Assembly: GCA_958430865.1 (NCBI GenBank)
Contig: CAUDNR010004220.1
Span: forward strand, 5,297 to 57,065
Length of the DNA stretch: 51,769 nucleotides
Direction: 5' to 3'
Source of the DNA: Entrophospora sp. SA101
Taxonomy: Eukaryota; Glomeromycota; Glomeromycetes; Entrophosporales; Entrophosporaceae
Positions within the stretch are counted from its first letter, which is position 1, and every line of letters begins with the position of its first letter. A model generated the notes under the pieces. The model was not told the DNA's origin. It saw only the letters and a program-made list of their open reading frames with translations, and searched no databases. Below, piece after piece: positions 1 to 11,198 of this stretch. The position numbers were made by a program, and so were the translations under genes.

Positions 1-190
1 AAATTATATAGTCACACAACATAAATTTGAGATCGTCACAAAGTGATAAATGTGATAAAGAGAAATTCCACCATGCTTATTTCGCCTGTAATACTTGCAG
101 CTGGATTAATTCCATGCATCCAATATTTACTTCTCACAAAAAAAACTTCAATCATCCTTCACATCATCTCCTACAATCTATTATAAAAAT

Positions 191-454
191 GTGTGGCTTC
201 CACAATGTGCTTTGTTTAACTTATGGTTAAAACAAAATAATATCAACTTAAAAAATAAAACAGCTAATCAATTATACCCAATTAATCAGATAGCACAAAT
301 ACCCTCAAGACCTCTTTTAAATTCAAATTCAAATTCAAATTCAAATTCAAATTCAAATTCAAATTCTAATTCTAATTCTAATTCTAATAATATTCATCTA
401 GTTTTAATAAATAACTTCATTAATACTGTATCTGACTTCCTATTGCCTAGGTAA
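191..454 (+). repeat. Hexanucleotide repeat inside an unrecognised reading frame
   Basis: A run of AAATTC units (about 319-364) passes into AATTCT units (to about 388). In the open frame this reads as a long Asn-Ser repeat. The frame starts near an ATG at 191 and is preceded by another short frame from 27 containing CNTC and HPIFTSHK. I do not recognise either frame, and neither shows a domain or a convincing splice structure. Such repeats are common in AT-rich fungal genomes. I annotate the repeat, not a gene. Confidence 0.6.
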
Positions 455-654
455 TATCTGAATCAGTCAACAATATCTATGATACAGTTAAAATTTTTAA
501 ATTGAGACTGAATAAACTTCATAGACTTTGTTTGGCATATCTGTTTTTTCTGAAATGTTAAATTTAAATGTGTATGTGTATATACAGTATATATATTTTA
601 ATTATTTTCAAGAGGAATAACCTCATATAAAGTTAATTTGGAATTTATTTTGTG

Positions 655-1192
655 TAGAGGTTGGAATCAACTAAAATAATCAACTAATTTAATCAACTAT
701 TTTAGTCGACTAAACCTTTTTTGAACAACTAATAGTCGACTACTAAATACTACTACTACTAGTAGTAGTACTATGCTAATAATATTGTTGACTGACCAAT
801 TACGATTTTTGTGTTTTATCATTCAAAATGGAAAATTTTTATGCGGAAGAGTATCAATACCATAAATATGATGATGACGACAATAGCAGTGGTGTTGTTG
901 ATGATAATTTTACAAGCGAATGAATAAACACTTCCAATACAAGGTCCAATAGTTCATTGGCTTCAAGTTCCAACGATTTAAGCGGTGGTTCCAGAAGACC
1001 TTTAAAAAAACGAATCGTGACATATGGTTTTGTGTGGAAGCATTTTGAAAAAGTGAAAGATTCAAATGGAAATGAATTCGTAATTTGGAAATTAAAAAAT
1101 ATTATTATTATAAAAAAAAAATTTAGTCAACTAAAGAAATTTTTGACCAACTAGTAGTTGACTAAGGATTTTTTGGATGATTCCAACCTCTA
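655..1192 (+). mobile_element. hAT-type non-autonomous element with BED-finger remnant
   Basis: The ends are a perfect 15-bp terminal inverted repeat, TAGAGGTTGGAATCA at 655-669 and its complement at 1178-1192. They are flanked by a perfect 8-bp target duplication, ATTTTGTG, at 647-654 and 1193-1200. An 8-bp duplication and ends starting TAGAG are hAT hallmarks. Inside, a broken frame from 828 reads an acidic start, then a basic stretch and GFVWKHFEKVKDSNGNEF, the start of a BED-type zinc finger as at the N-terminus of hAT transposases. The Cys/His ligands and the catalytic part are missing. Subterminal TAGTCGACTA and TAGTTGACTA motifs are repeated near both ends. Confidence 0.88.
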
Positions 1193-1200
1193 ATTTTGTG

Positions 1201-1828
1201 AATTATTATTATTATATTTATTTTATTCTAATGAAATTATATGAGCAGGATATTGCTTTTAATTAAAAAAAAAATGAAAGGTTGTCTCAATAGGCAAAAA
1301 ATCATAACATATATTGTATTAGGGTTCATAACCGTAATTATAACTCCGTATTCGAATATTCGTAAATCCAAAATTACGAATTTCAAATATTATTATTATT
1401 CCGGATACTTGTAATTATTTTGAATACTCGTAATTATTTTGAATGCTATTCTAACAAACCATTATTAATTTTTTTTTTTTTTTGTTCTTTAATTGATAAA
1501 GTTTCTTTTTGGACATCATCAATTAAATTGTTCATTTCAAGCTATATCAAAAAGTTATTAATAAATTATATCATCATACATTTTAAAATTTATACAATTG
1601 AAAATTTTCTGCAAATTCCCATTTGGGTTTTGAAAGAATTACTTTTTAAATGAAAATGTTTTCTGAATAAATATTTTAGTTGTTGTAAAAATATGTTATC
1701 TTTATTATCTTTGAAAAATGTTTGTTATATAGTAGGATAAGTTGAATTGTTTGGCTTGCTTTTTTATTTGGGTGCTAAATAAAAAACATAATTAAATATT
1801 AATTCCTTATTGAAAGAAGATAAAATTA
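1201..1828. other. Intergenic, AT-rich; possible remains of the Crinkler 3' end
   Basis: Mostly low-complexity AT sequence with a run of alternating ATTCG/TACGA motifs near 1350-1440. On the minus strand two short open stretches follow apparent acceptor sites. One carries HPNKKASQTIQ and the other ends in a lysine run; they may be remains of 3' exons of the neighbouring Crinkler-like relic. No gene can be supported. Confidence 0.4.
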
Positions 1829-4463
1829 TTAACACCATACCATTTTCTCTTTAAATGTGATATATTCAGCTTTACATTTCTTTAAAACATTCAAGATATT
1901 CAATTCTTCTTGCTTGAAAAAATGTTTTGCTTCATCATTATCAATCATAATCATTAATTCTGAAATATGAGTGCCTGTATGCCTATTATCAATACTTCTC
2001 CAGTAGCTTTTTTTGTTGAATTTTTACTGGATATGCAACCAAGATTTGAATCCAAAAGATACCATTGTTTCTTGCTTTCTTAAACTTTTTATCAATAATT
2101 TCAATAATTTACAAGTGGCTCATTTGTGAAATTTGGTTCATCATCACCTAATTCATTTTCTTTCTTTTGATATGCATAAAATGCATTAGGATCTGTTGTT
2201 CTAATGGCTTTTGCTGGTTTTATATTCACTGATAATTTTGCTTGAATAAAAACTGGCACATCTATATAGTTTTCACCAGGACCTTTAAATTGAACTATAA
2301 AAACCAAATCTGGACCAGCTGTATCTTCTGAAACAAAGAATGTTGAGTTTGGATATTTAAGAAATTGATCTAGACCAAAATTTTCACAAAGAATTATTTT
2401 ATGGTCTGGTCTAACAATTGTTATAGGATAGGAAAATTTTCTGGACATTGATCAATGCCAATGGCCTTTTTAACAATATTATTATTTGATAAATGCTTTC
2501 ATTGAACATTTGTGTAAGTGGTTTTATTAAAAACATTTCAAAAAGCCAACCACAGTGTGATGAAATTGGAAGTTATGACACATTTCCTTTAACAATGGAT
2601 TATAAGATTCATCCTTTGATTCCATATATTTAATGAATACCATAACACATAGTGGTTCTGATAGTTGTGCAAATGCTGTTACTCCTTCTTGCTCTGTATC
2701 CAGTTGAATCCTTTCTAACTCTCCAAATCCAACCTCAATGATCTTCAATGAATCCTTTTTTAAAATAACAGGATGACCATAGTAATAATAGCTAATCACC
2801 ATATTATTTACTGTTCCCATATATCTATATTATGGCTTAATTTTTCAATTGTTTTTTCTAAATATATTTTTTTGTTAAGTGTAACCATCTTTCTATTCCA
2901 TCATCAATTTTGCAATGTTCTTCATTTTTGAATATAACTTCCAGAAACTTAATAGTAAAACGATATCTGCCTTGCATAATGATAAAAAAATTTTCCAAAT
3001 GTTCTATTGATAAGGGTAAAAAATTTTGGATAAAACCATGCATTTCATTTATATTCTAAAATCCACCAATAACACCAAAAAAATCATCAGTAGTGAGAAG
3101 TCCACCTGATTTAGCAACAAAGCTACCTGAACTCTTCTCAATAGCTTCCATTTTTAATCCTGTCCTGGACATGATGACACCAACATTATTCATATAAAGC
3201 CATTCAATTTGAACAAAGTAAAATTGTATACAATGGTCTTCTTTAGCTTTTTTAAGAAGTTTTGATAAATAAACAATTGAGCTACCAATGCACAACAAAT
3301 ATACTTGAGAGCCATATCAGTATTTGCCCTTGAATCATCTTTCTTAAATTCACGTCCCATTTCATGGATAGCCACATTCAAGTTTTTGGACCCAGGGTTG
3401 CCATGACCTGCAAGCATTGTAAAATAGATACCATATACTTGACATAGCAATTCAAACAAGTTACGAGTCTTTCCACTTCTACACAATTTTTCTTAAAATC
3501 ATTAGCATCGCAGGATGGTATTTGTAATTATACATATGATTACACATATAAAAATTTTACCAAGCATAATAAACCATCTCCAACTCATAGCCTTTTCCTT
3601 TAACTTATTCATATAATTTTTATTAACATAACTACCATTTATTATCCCTTCATTATTAGTTTCTGGCAAGTTGTACAAAAGGAAAGAAGGTGATTTATCA
3701 CCATTGTTGGGTTGTACTGGAATTTTAAGATTGTTAATGTATTCTGAATAAGGATGTTCCTTTCCAACATTAAAGAGAGTCAAATTATATTCTTCCTTCA
3801 AAAATTTATCCCAAATCCTTTCAGAATTTTTTGTTTTTTGTTTTTTTACATCTTAAAAAGAAAGAATAAAAAAAAAATAGCATTATTATTGATCAGATGA
3901 AAGAACAATTAATCAACGTATTACAGAAATAATCAATATATTAGATGGAACCTTAAACCCTAAATTTATATAAAAGCAATAATGATACCTACACAAACAC
4001 CAACCAAAAAAAAGATAATTCCAAAACAAATAATAATTAATTAGATAATAGAAGAAAATAATTTAAAAATTTAAGTTCAAAGCATTGAAGAAAAAAAGCA
4101 TAAGTTAGTTAAAGTTGTATACAGTGTATAAACGAAATGGAATGAATGTAAAATAATTTTTTGCATATTTTTTTATTTGTTCATTACCTTTTTCTTCGAG
4201 TTCAATTAGTTTTTTTTGTAAATACACCGCCTGCTTCCACTTATTCTTCTTATCCTCTTTCAATGCCTCCTCTTCCCTCTCCAGCCTCGCTTTCTCCCGC
4301 TCCTCCTTTTCATTGAGGCCGTTTATTCTTGTCTTACTCCTCAACCCTTAAGCCACTGCCCATCGCCTTCCCCCTCTTCAAACTTCTTCAACTCTTCCTC
4401 CGCCTTATCTAATCTCACTTTTGCGTCTTCTAATTCTCGTTCAATTCTTTCATACATTGTCAT
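1829..4463 (-). pseudogene. Broken Crinkler-like (CRN) P-loop/REase gene
   Basis: Minus-strand gene starting at the ATG at 4461-4463. In order it shows: a charged Glu/Lys coiled coil; an intron whose phase joins correctly (3852-4187); a short second intron (3492-3560) with a CTAAT branch-like motif; an RSGKTRN P-loop followed by ELLCQVYGIYFT; a helical middle part with GRYRFTIKFLEV; a segment with VGFGELERIQL and EPLCVMVF; and a C-terminal block with STFFVSEDTAGPDLVF and PVFIQAKL. This order matches the NTPase plus restriction-endonuclease-like CRN proteins of fungi and oomycetes. The frame is broken by a shift in the coiled coil near 4343, a shift in an A-run after the P-loop, and several stops between blocks. 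The relic is therefore unlikely to make a full protein. The CRN assignment rests on motif recall, not a search. Confidence 0.7.
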
Positions 4464-6269
4464 TTTCTAAAAATAAATTTTAAATTTAAATAGATTTAGA
4501 TCGTAATTTAGACCAATGATAAATTAGTAGGCACATGACTTGGAATTTAAACAATTAATTCAACATTAAATTCGAATTTTACTATGTTTTACAACCTCCT
4601 ATAGAAATGGTCATGCGACTGCTATATAAAAAAGCTGCTTAATAGAAATATAGAACAAACTCGATTTAAACACACAGCTGAAGTAGAGAGATATTCCTGT
4701 GTTAGATATGGTCAAAGCCAAAAATCACATTAAGTTAGGCTCAATCTACGCATATTGAATGAGGTCTAAACCAATTATTTCTTGTGGTAGCAATCAGTAT
4801 CTAATAAGCAGCTTACTTTACTTGGTTATTTATTCATTAGTAATGTAGATTGGTTTTGGACAAGTGATATCTTTAATTCATCTCTGAAAATGCGTGAATA
4901 TTATTATAAAGATATTTTTGATGCTTGGAATCTATATGAATAGGTTCCCAGTATTGGAAATGATAAATCTTTGATAGTTTTTACTATTATGATGGGTAAA
5001 AATTTCTGATTTTTCTAGTTTTCTATGGTGAGGGGAGCATTGGCAAGCTTCTGAATTTTTACGACGCCAAGATTAAAAGCTTCAAAAAAATTTGTTGAAT
5101 ACCATTCAACACAGCCCTATAGAAAAAAAAACAACGGAATTTCCTTGAAATATTAATATTAATGTTTAATCTAAAAAAAATAAACCTTTGCACATGCTCA
5201 CTCACTTAAAAACTTGATTATTGAGACATAAACTGCGTGTAAATATATATTACGTAAATATATATAGTTAGAAAACCTTAGCCGGCTAAGAACTCAGGTA
5301 AATTTTTATCAAATAATTTATTATAAACAAAAAATCCAAATAAAATCATTCAAAAAGTTTTGAATTTTCTTTTAAGAAAAGAACATATGAATATTATTTT
5401 ACCAAATCTATATTTTTTTTTGTAAGTAAATTCTTGCTTGCATATCAAGATTGGTAAAATTATTTTTTTGGCTCCACCAAACAAGTGATTTACAAGTTCT
5501 ACATGTTTTATTGTTGTTGTTTTTTTTCAAACCATTTGCATGTCCAACTAACAGATCTTTTTTGAATAAGTGGATTATTATTTGAAATTGAACTTAAACG
5601 GGAATTTAAATTGGTATTATCCAAACATCATGTTATTAATATATTTTGATAACCATTTAAAAATTATCATCCGTTGTGATGATTTGTTTGTTATTATTAT
5701 CTCTTCACTATTACTATCATTTTCTTTATTATTATTTTCTTTTATTCTGCTATGATTATTGTGCTTTTAATTTTAGGCAAATGAATGTTAGGTTTAGTTC
5801 TTTGTCATTTCCAAGCAATGAGGTGAACATTGGAGAAAAAATTTTTGTTAGTCAACCGGCTAAGCTGTTTAAAAATTCCTCGACCGGCTAACATCACTAA
5901 TTATATAATAATAACAATTTATGCAAAGGCGATTTCTTTAATTATTTTAACAATTGAATATTTAAAACGTTTATAAGTTTGGAAACAAACTGGCTACATA
6001 AGAAATTAAAATTTTTTTTAATCCCTATTAACCTTGTCTGCGACGTGATATTTTTTTGTTTATTATGGGGTTTTTTTTAATTTGTATTAGTAGGCATCTA
6101 GAATTTATGACAAAAATTCCATTGGCAATATGAAAATACATCAATGTTAATGCATATGGCTCTGTTATGTTGTAGAGATGTGTTCTGCAAACTCAAATAT
6201 TTTTCAGAATTGAAAAAAATCTCATCACATGGTGAGTTATAACAGTTTACACAAAGACAATTTCTTTAA
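4464..6269. other. Intergenic AT-rich stretch without a supported gene
   Basis: Short open frames here are rich in Phe, Ile and Leu, typical of AT-rich non-coding sequence. The motif TTAGCCGG and its complement recur at about 5279-5290, 5862-5870 and 5881-5890. This may mark the ends of a small inverted-repeat element, but I could not find a target duplication. Nothing else is recognisable. Confidence 0.4.
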
Positions 6270-6594
6270 TTAATTAATAGTAAGTCTGTTTATGATTAGA
6301 AAATAGTATACATTAATATGGTCAATAGTACTGCGGGTTATTGATCCTGCAAAATCCAAAACTCCAACTACCAACATCACCAGCAATAAAGAATTCGTAT
6401 TCTTACCCATTATTGGGATATGGCCTTGATGTTTCATTTTTTCTAAGGCTCCCAAGAACATAGGCTGAAAGACCAAAAAATGCAACATCACCAGGCATTG
6501 TATACTCCCAAAGAATGGTCGGATTCTTTTGTTTGACAATCCAAAGATCCTTGAGCATAGTAATTATAAAAGCAATCACCGGCACTAAGGTCAT
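6270..6594 (-). other. Unrecognised overlapping reading frames
   Basis: Two overlapping minus-strand frames cover this stretch. One carries IVKQKNPTILWEYTMPGDVAF and the other GVLDFAGSITRSTIDH. The composition is more protein-like than the surroundings, but there is no start context, splice structure or domain I can name. It may be a decayed exon. The mirror copy is at 45176-45500 on the plus strand. Confidence 0.2.
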
Positions 6595-7517
6595 TTCTCA
6601 TATGTACACTATACATTTAAGAGTTTTTTTTTACCTTCAATTACAGGTAAATTAACAATTAAGCCAAAAATGATGCTAATAATTTACATGAAATGAAGTT
6701 GATTTTTCATGATGACTAGAGAATAAAATACTATGGAATTCGAAGTGCTTTTAATGTAAAAATTAAATTAAATAGATTGATTTATAATTGTTAAAAGTAA
6801 AGAATATTTACCAAGTATTATTTTCTTATTTATTTATTTTTAAAAGGTAATATTTAATGCAAAATGGAACTTCTTGAAGCACGTGATGACGATTGATATC
6901 GAGAGCTGGCCAATCATATTGCGAACATGTGATCTAGCACTTTCGTCATACCTATAATGACAACTCACATCCACAAAGCAGAACATAAGTAGAATATAAT
7001 CCTATTTATGGAATGAACCTAGAATCTTATCAATATTATCAAAATCAATAGTACTACAAACAGTAAATATTAACATTGGCTTGTCAATCAATCAATTTTA
7101 TTGGAAATACATGTAATGATAAAGATATAGAAAATGTTAAGTGTGTGGTGAAGCTGTAAGTTTATAAAATAATAGAAGAAAAGGAACATAAAATTTTTTT
7201 CTCAATTTCCATATATATATATATAATTTCTCAGATAATAATGGAAAATATGTATGATTAAAAAAATTTAAATAATAAGAATAAAATAATTTGTAAATTC
7301 ATAAATTGATAATTTTATTTTCAAGCTCTGGGTTAGGTTCATTCCAACCATTACAACCTTAAATCATCAGCATTGGAAATAAAATACTCTATGACATTTG
7401 AATATCTGATTTTGTTTGATTTAATACATCAACTATTTTATCACCATCTATTGTATAATTAAAAGCTCCGAACGAATCAATGAAACCAAAACTGATTCAA
7501 CTCAACTCGATTCGAAC
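6595..7517. other. Intergenic, nothing recognised
   Basis: AT-rich sequence with homopolymer runs and short AT dinucleotide tracts (near 7210). No gene, RNA or element could be supported. Confidence 0.4.
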
Positions 7518-7696
7518 TAGTGATGGTGGTCGAAACTACACTTAGTGGGCCGAAATTGCCGAAATTAATTGGCCTAAAATAATTTAATGGATGAAATTGG
7601 GAGTTTTTAAAATAAAGTAGAATGATTTAGGTACTTATTATATGTATTGGACGAAACTACTTTTTTTTTCAAAAACAGTTTCGGCTACCACCACTA
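7518..7696. mobile_element. Small inverted-repeat element (179 bp)
   Basis: The left end TAGTGATGGTGGTCGAAACT (7518-7537) matches the complement of the right end (7677-7696) at about 17 of 20 positions. The interior repeats the word CCGAAATT. No target duplication is visible, so the superfamily is open. The inner end of the repeat, GTCGAAACT, is also the inner end of the hAT-type element in the central spacer. Confidence 0.6.
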
Positions 7697-7888
7697 AATA
7701 ATATCCTTTATCAATTAAAAAATACACAACCTTGGTTTAGCAGATAGTTTGGGTAATTAGAAAAATTTTCCAAAATTATATTCAAACAGACTATAATGAT
7801 AATTAAATTCTTATCATAACGAATTTTTAAAATTTTTCTTATTATTATGTGTACCGTCTATCCATATCAAGAAATCAGTTGAGAAGAA

Positions 7889-7927
<39 letters not shown>

Positions 7928-8515
7928 ACCTCAATCTGTTATTATCCATAAAATTGAAGTACACTACATTGAGATTCACTGTATTTAATATGACATTAAG
8001 AAAATTTAGGAGTCCGGTTTGATTCGATTTGATTCGGAGCCTTATGTATAATTATAAATTGATCCATATTTTTTTAGTCCAAAAAGAATGACAACTCAAC
8101 AGAAAGACTTATAAACAATTTTTGAAGATTTGGTAAGAAAACGGATTTCAAAATTGTCATCGTGCCATCACCAAGTAAGGATTTATCATCAAATACTGAG
8201 CCATCATATAATTTTAATGTTTCCAAACTTTTGAAATGTTAGAATTAAAGAATCCAATTACTTTACTTACTCACTACAAAAAATATTTCATAATAAATTA
8301 TTTGATTTTGAATGAGATTGATTTCTTGAAATCGTCTGATGGTAATAAGTCAAAAAAGTAATCTTTTAATACTGCAATTTAATTGGTTAAGTTAGACTAT
8401 AAATAAATTTATAAATAATAATAATATTTTTAATATTTTTATAAATATATAAGAAAATTATAACCATTTTGAATATGCAAATTCTTATTTATAAAAATAT
8501 TAAACTAACCACATT
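7697..8515. other. Intergenic with an ATT microsatellite
   Basis: A long ATT/TTA trinucleotide run lies near 7890-7926 (mirror 43844-43880, same length). The rest is AT-rich and holds no recognisable gene. Confidence 0.5.
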
Positions 8516-8524
8516 AATTCATAT

Positions 8525-8900
8525 GGTTCTGGGTCACTTTACCGACACCCACTTTACCAACAAGGACACTTTGCCGACAGGACACTTTGCCGACAGGACA
8601 CTTACCGACAAAGACACTTTACCGACAGGACACTTCATCGACTTTTCAACGCTTTTTATAAGCATGAACATTAAAAAACTATAAGAAACAATTAAAATAA
8701 TTTCGCCGAATTTTTCAGTTAATAGTTTGGGCTTATTTAAACACATTTTTGTGCTTTAATTACAAAGTATACTTTAAAGTATCCTGTCAGCGAAGTGTCC
8801 TATCGGTAAAGTGCCCTTGTCAGTAAAGTGTCTTGTCGATAAAGTATTGTCGGTAAAGTGCCCTGTTGGTGAAGTGGATGTCGGTAAAGTGTCGTGGACC
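8525..8900. mobile_element. MULE-like foldback element with tandem-repeat ends
   Basis: The element is flanked by a perfect 9-bp duplication, AATTCATAT (8516-8524 and 8901-8909), the length typical of Mutator-like elements. Each end is about 120 bp and is made of some seven or eight degenerate copies of a 13-16 bp unit like GGACACTTTACCGACA, in opposite orientation at the two ends, so the ends form long inverted repeats. The core (about 8645-8740) carries ATAAGCATGAACATTAAAAA and AGTTTGGGCTTA. It encodes no transposase. A foldback element is the best description. Confidence 0.85.
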
Positions 8901-9059
8901 AATTCATATTATGCCTAAAATTAAGAACAAGAAGCCTTATGGCAGTAGAATAATCTAAAGAGTAAATTTTACTATAATATTTTCATATTCAAACTTCTTA
9001 AATAAGGAAGGACACAAACAATCATAAATTTGGCAATTTATTTTATTAAACAATTAAAT

Positions 9060-9391
9060 TGGTGTTGCTAGCCGACTAGTTGTAGCCACTACTGGAAATT
9101 AGCCACAACCAGATTTCAACCGTGAACCATTATAGCCTCAATATTACTGTAATTAGATATATAGTCATGGCTTAATTTAAAAATTTCAAATTTAACGGAT
9201 TTTTCATCAATATCGAAAACCGATATTTTAAAATATAATTATAAAGAAAATGATAATATATTTTTATTAAGACGAAAAGACATGTTTTGTATTAGTTTTT
9301 TTAAAGTTTGATGGCTGTTAAAAATTTTAGCAGTTACATTTCGCGGCTAAATTCTAGTCGATTATAGTTCTCCAGCCAACCTGCAACACCA
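9060..9391. mobile_element. MITE with 8-bp target duplication (332 bp)
   Basis: The ends TGGTGTTGC (9060-9068) and GCAACACCA (9383-9391) are inverted and lie between perfect 8-bp direct repeats AATTAAAT (9052-9059 and 9392-9399). Subterminal parts share words such as TAGCC and CGACTAG in opposite orientation (CTAGCCGACTAG on the left, CTAGTCGAT on the right). It has no coding capacity. The 8-bp duplication fits hAT-like transposition. Confidence 0.75.
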
Positions 9392-9399
9392 AATTAAAT

Positions 9400-10169
9400 A
9401 AAATGGATTTCTCCGTAAGGTTGAATAATGACATTGTGCCACCCACCATCTATATAACCTTTTTCAATATATTTAGATATATTCCTGCAAAAGAATTTAA
9501 AAATAATTTTTTAAATAATTTTAACCAATTAAATCAATTGTTTAACAGAGGCATCCAATTATACAAAGAAAATTTTAAAATATTTTCCTCCAGGCACATT
9601 TCCTTAAATGGAAAGACCTTAAAATTAATATAATTAATGTTAAAATCACATGATGTATTGTTACATGAGCCTTCATAATTAATTGGTTATCTTCTTGATC
9701 ATGCATAAATATTAGAATAAAAAAACCTTTTTTAAAAAATTTTCCTTTCTATATATATATATAAATTATTTGTAATTAATTTTGTGCGACATTCGATTTT
9801 CTATGATCAACGACAAGCTGACCAATTGCTTATTAATATCCACCAATTATAATTATTTCCCATAATTTATCGTTTCGGAAATTTTTATCATTTGATGCTA
9901 TTTTCCATCTTTGTCTTTGTGTACATAACATAATAAAATCGACTGTCCACTAAAAGCGAATAAATATTGTAACACTACTTAGTCATCACCACTTCAAACA
10001 CGTGTCACAAGATTTTTGTAATTTATTAAAAATTTTAAAATATAATATATAAATTATATTGCAACAAATATCTTCTTAAGGTATAAGATAAGCCATTCTG
10101 TGATGAATTCACTCGTACTCAAGGGCTCACGAATTGATGTGCTCAAATCAACGGTATGGCTGTTTAAAA
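9400..10169. other. Intergenic AT-rich stretch
   Basis: No recognised gene. A Phe/Asn/Lys-rich frame near 9403-9633 has no domain and looks like chance coding in AT-rich DNA. Confidence 0.4.
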
Positions 10170-11198
10170 GGCTAACTCTTGCTTGGGTCATGGTTACAAT
10201 TTGATTCAACTAATCTAACGCCTAGTGATTTGAAAAGATGTGATTTCATGAAGATGTGATTTCATCTTTTTATGAATGAAGACGTGATTTCATTTTCTAT
10301 GAATGAAGATGTAGTTTCATTTTCTATGAATGAAGATGTAATTTCTTCGTCTTCTAAAAAACCTCCCTAGACTTTATCCCAATTCAGAGGATAAATAATA
10401 AATATTAAAGTGGATAGCAGTTAACATCCATGTAAAAATTAAAATTAAAATAATAATTACTTATGTAAAGATTATAATAAAGACCCTGCCTGATCTCAAA
10501 TGGATTCTTGATATCCCTTACGATATCAGAAATACAGCAATGAATATTTATAGTGGCAAAAAAAATATAGATCTAAAAAAAAAAACAAATTACAGTTAAT
10601 TGTCATTAGATCAAGAGATTGCGGGTGATTATTCAATTCCTAAAGATATTAAATCAAGTGGGAAAATACCTAAATTAAAAATAAATCATCTTGGCGAATT
10701 CAACTTGTATATCCCTATGTCACTTGATATTAAGGCCAAAAACCAAAGATCCTAAATTTTCCGTGGTTGAAAGAATAGATCCAGGAGTGAGAAATTTCGC
10801 GACTGGATATAACCCAGGTGGGTGAGGGGTCATAAGTAGAATACGTCACTTATGATAAAATCCAAAGTGAAATGAATTCTACTCGTGGTAAAGCAAATAA
10901 GCATATATGCTCGATCGATGCATGCTCCAAATTCACAAGGAAATTCATAATATTGTGAATTGGCAAAATGGTTATGTTGAAAACCAACATTTTGTTTTAA
11001 TTCGCGAGTTAAATACAGGCAGAACATGATCAATAGGAAAACCTACTGTGAAACTGCAGGTCCGTCACATTATTTACTTCATAAATAATATCTTTGGTCG
11101 TTTGCATAGATGTTGTGGACTCGTCAAACAACAAAATTTGAAGGGTGAAAGGCTTTTTTTTAGATGTACATTTTGCAAATCCACCATTGATAGATAGG
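10170..11198 (+). pseudogene. Decayed TnpB/Fanzor-like RuvC nuclease gene
   Basis: Ordered blocks on the plus strand resemble eukaryotic TnpB homologues (Fanzor). They are: GSWLQFDSTNLTPSDLKRCD (about 10185-10245); LPDLKWILDIPYDIRNTA (10486-10540); ERIDPGVRNFATGYNPGG with the RuvC-I aspartate at 10778-10780; NWQNGYVENQHFVLIREL, a candidate RuvC-II segment (about 10955-11015); then RCCGL, and FFRCTFCKSTIDR with the second half of a Cys4 zinc ribbon and a RuvC-III-like Asp (11165-11195). The RuvC-I, RuvC-II-like and zinc-ribbon blocks share one frame but are interrupted by stops (for example the TGA after NPGG), and the upstream blocks lie in other frames. The gene is dead. A short in-frame repeat sits near the N-terminal block. 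The family call is motif-based. Confidence 0.72.
10263..10346 (+). repeat. 27-bp tandem repeat coding MNEDVISFS units
   Basis: Three units of 27 bp with little variation keep one frame and read MNEDVISFS, MNEDVVSFS and MNEDVISSS. They follow directly on the DLKRCDFMKM block of the TnpB/Fanzor-like relic. A multiple-of-three unit suggests it expanded while the frame was still coding. The mirror copy is at 41424-41507. Confidence 0.7.

Noticed and set aside
5279..5890. Possible element with TTAGCCGG ends
   Set aside because: The words are inverted and repeated, but the ends do not align beyond about 8 bp and no target duplication was found.
8530..8660. CRISPR-like array, because of regular short repeats
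   Set aside because: Repeats are degenerate and adjacent without unique spacers, are inverted at the other end, and are bounded by a 9-bp target duplication, so they are transposon ends.
8534..8746. Open frames reading repeated CPVGKVS or ADRTLTDKDTL units
   Set aside because: They translate the tandem-repeat ends of the foldback element on both strands and have no independent support as genes.
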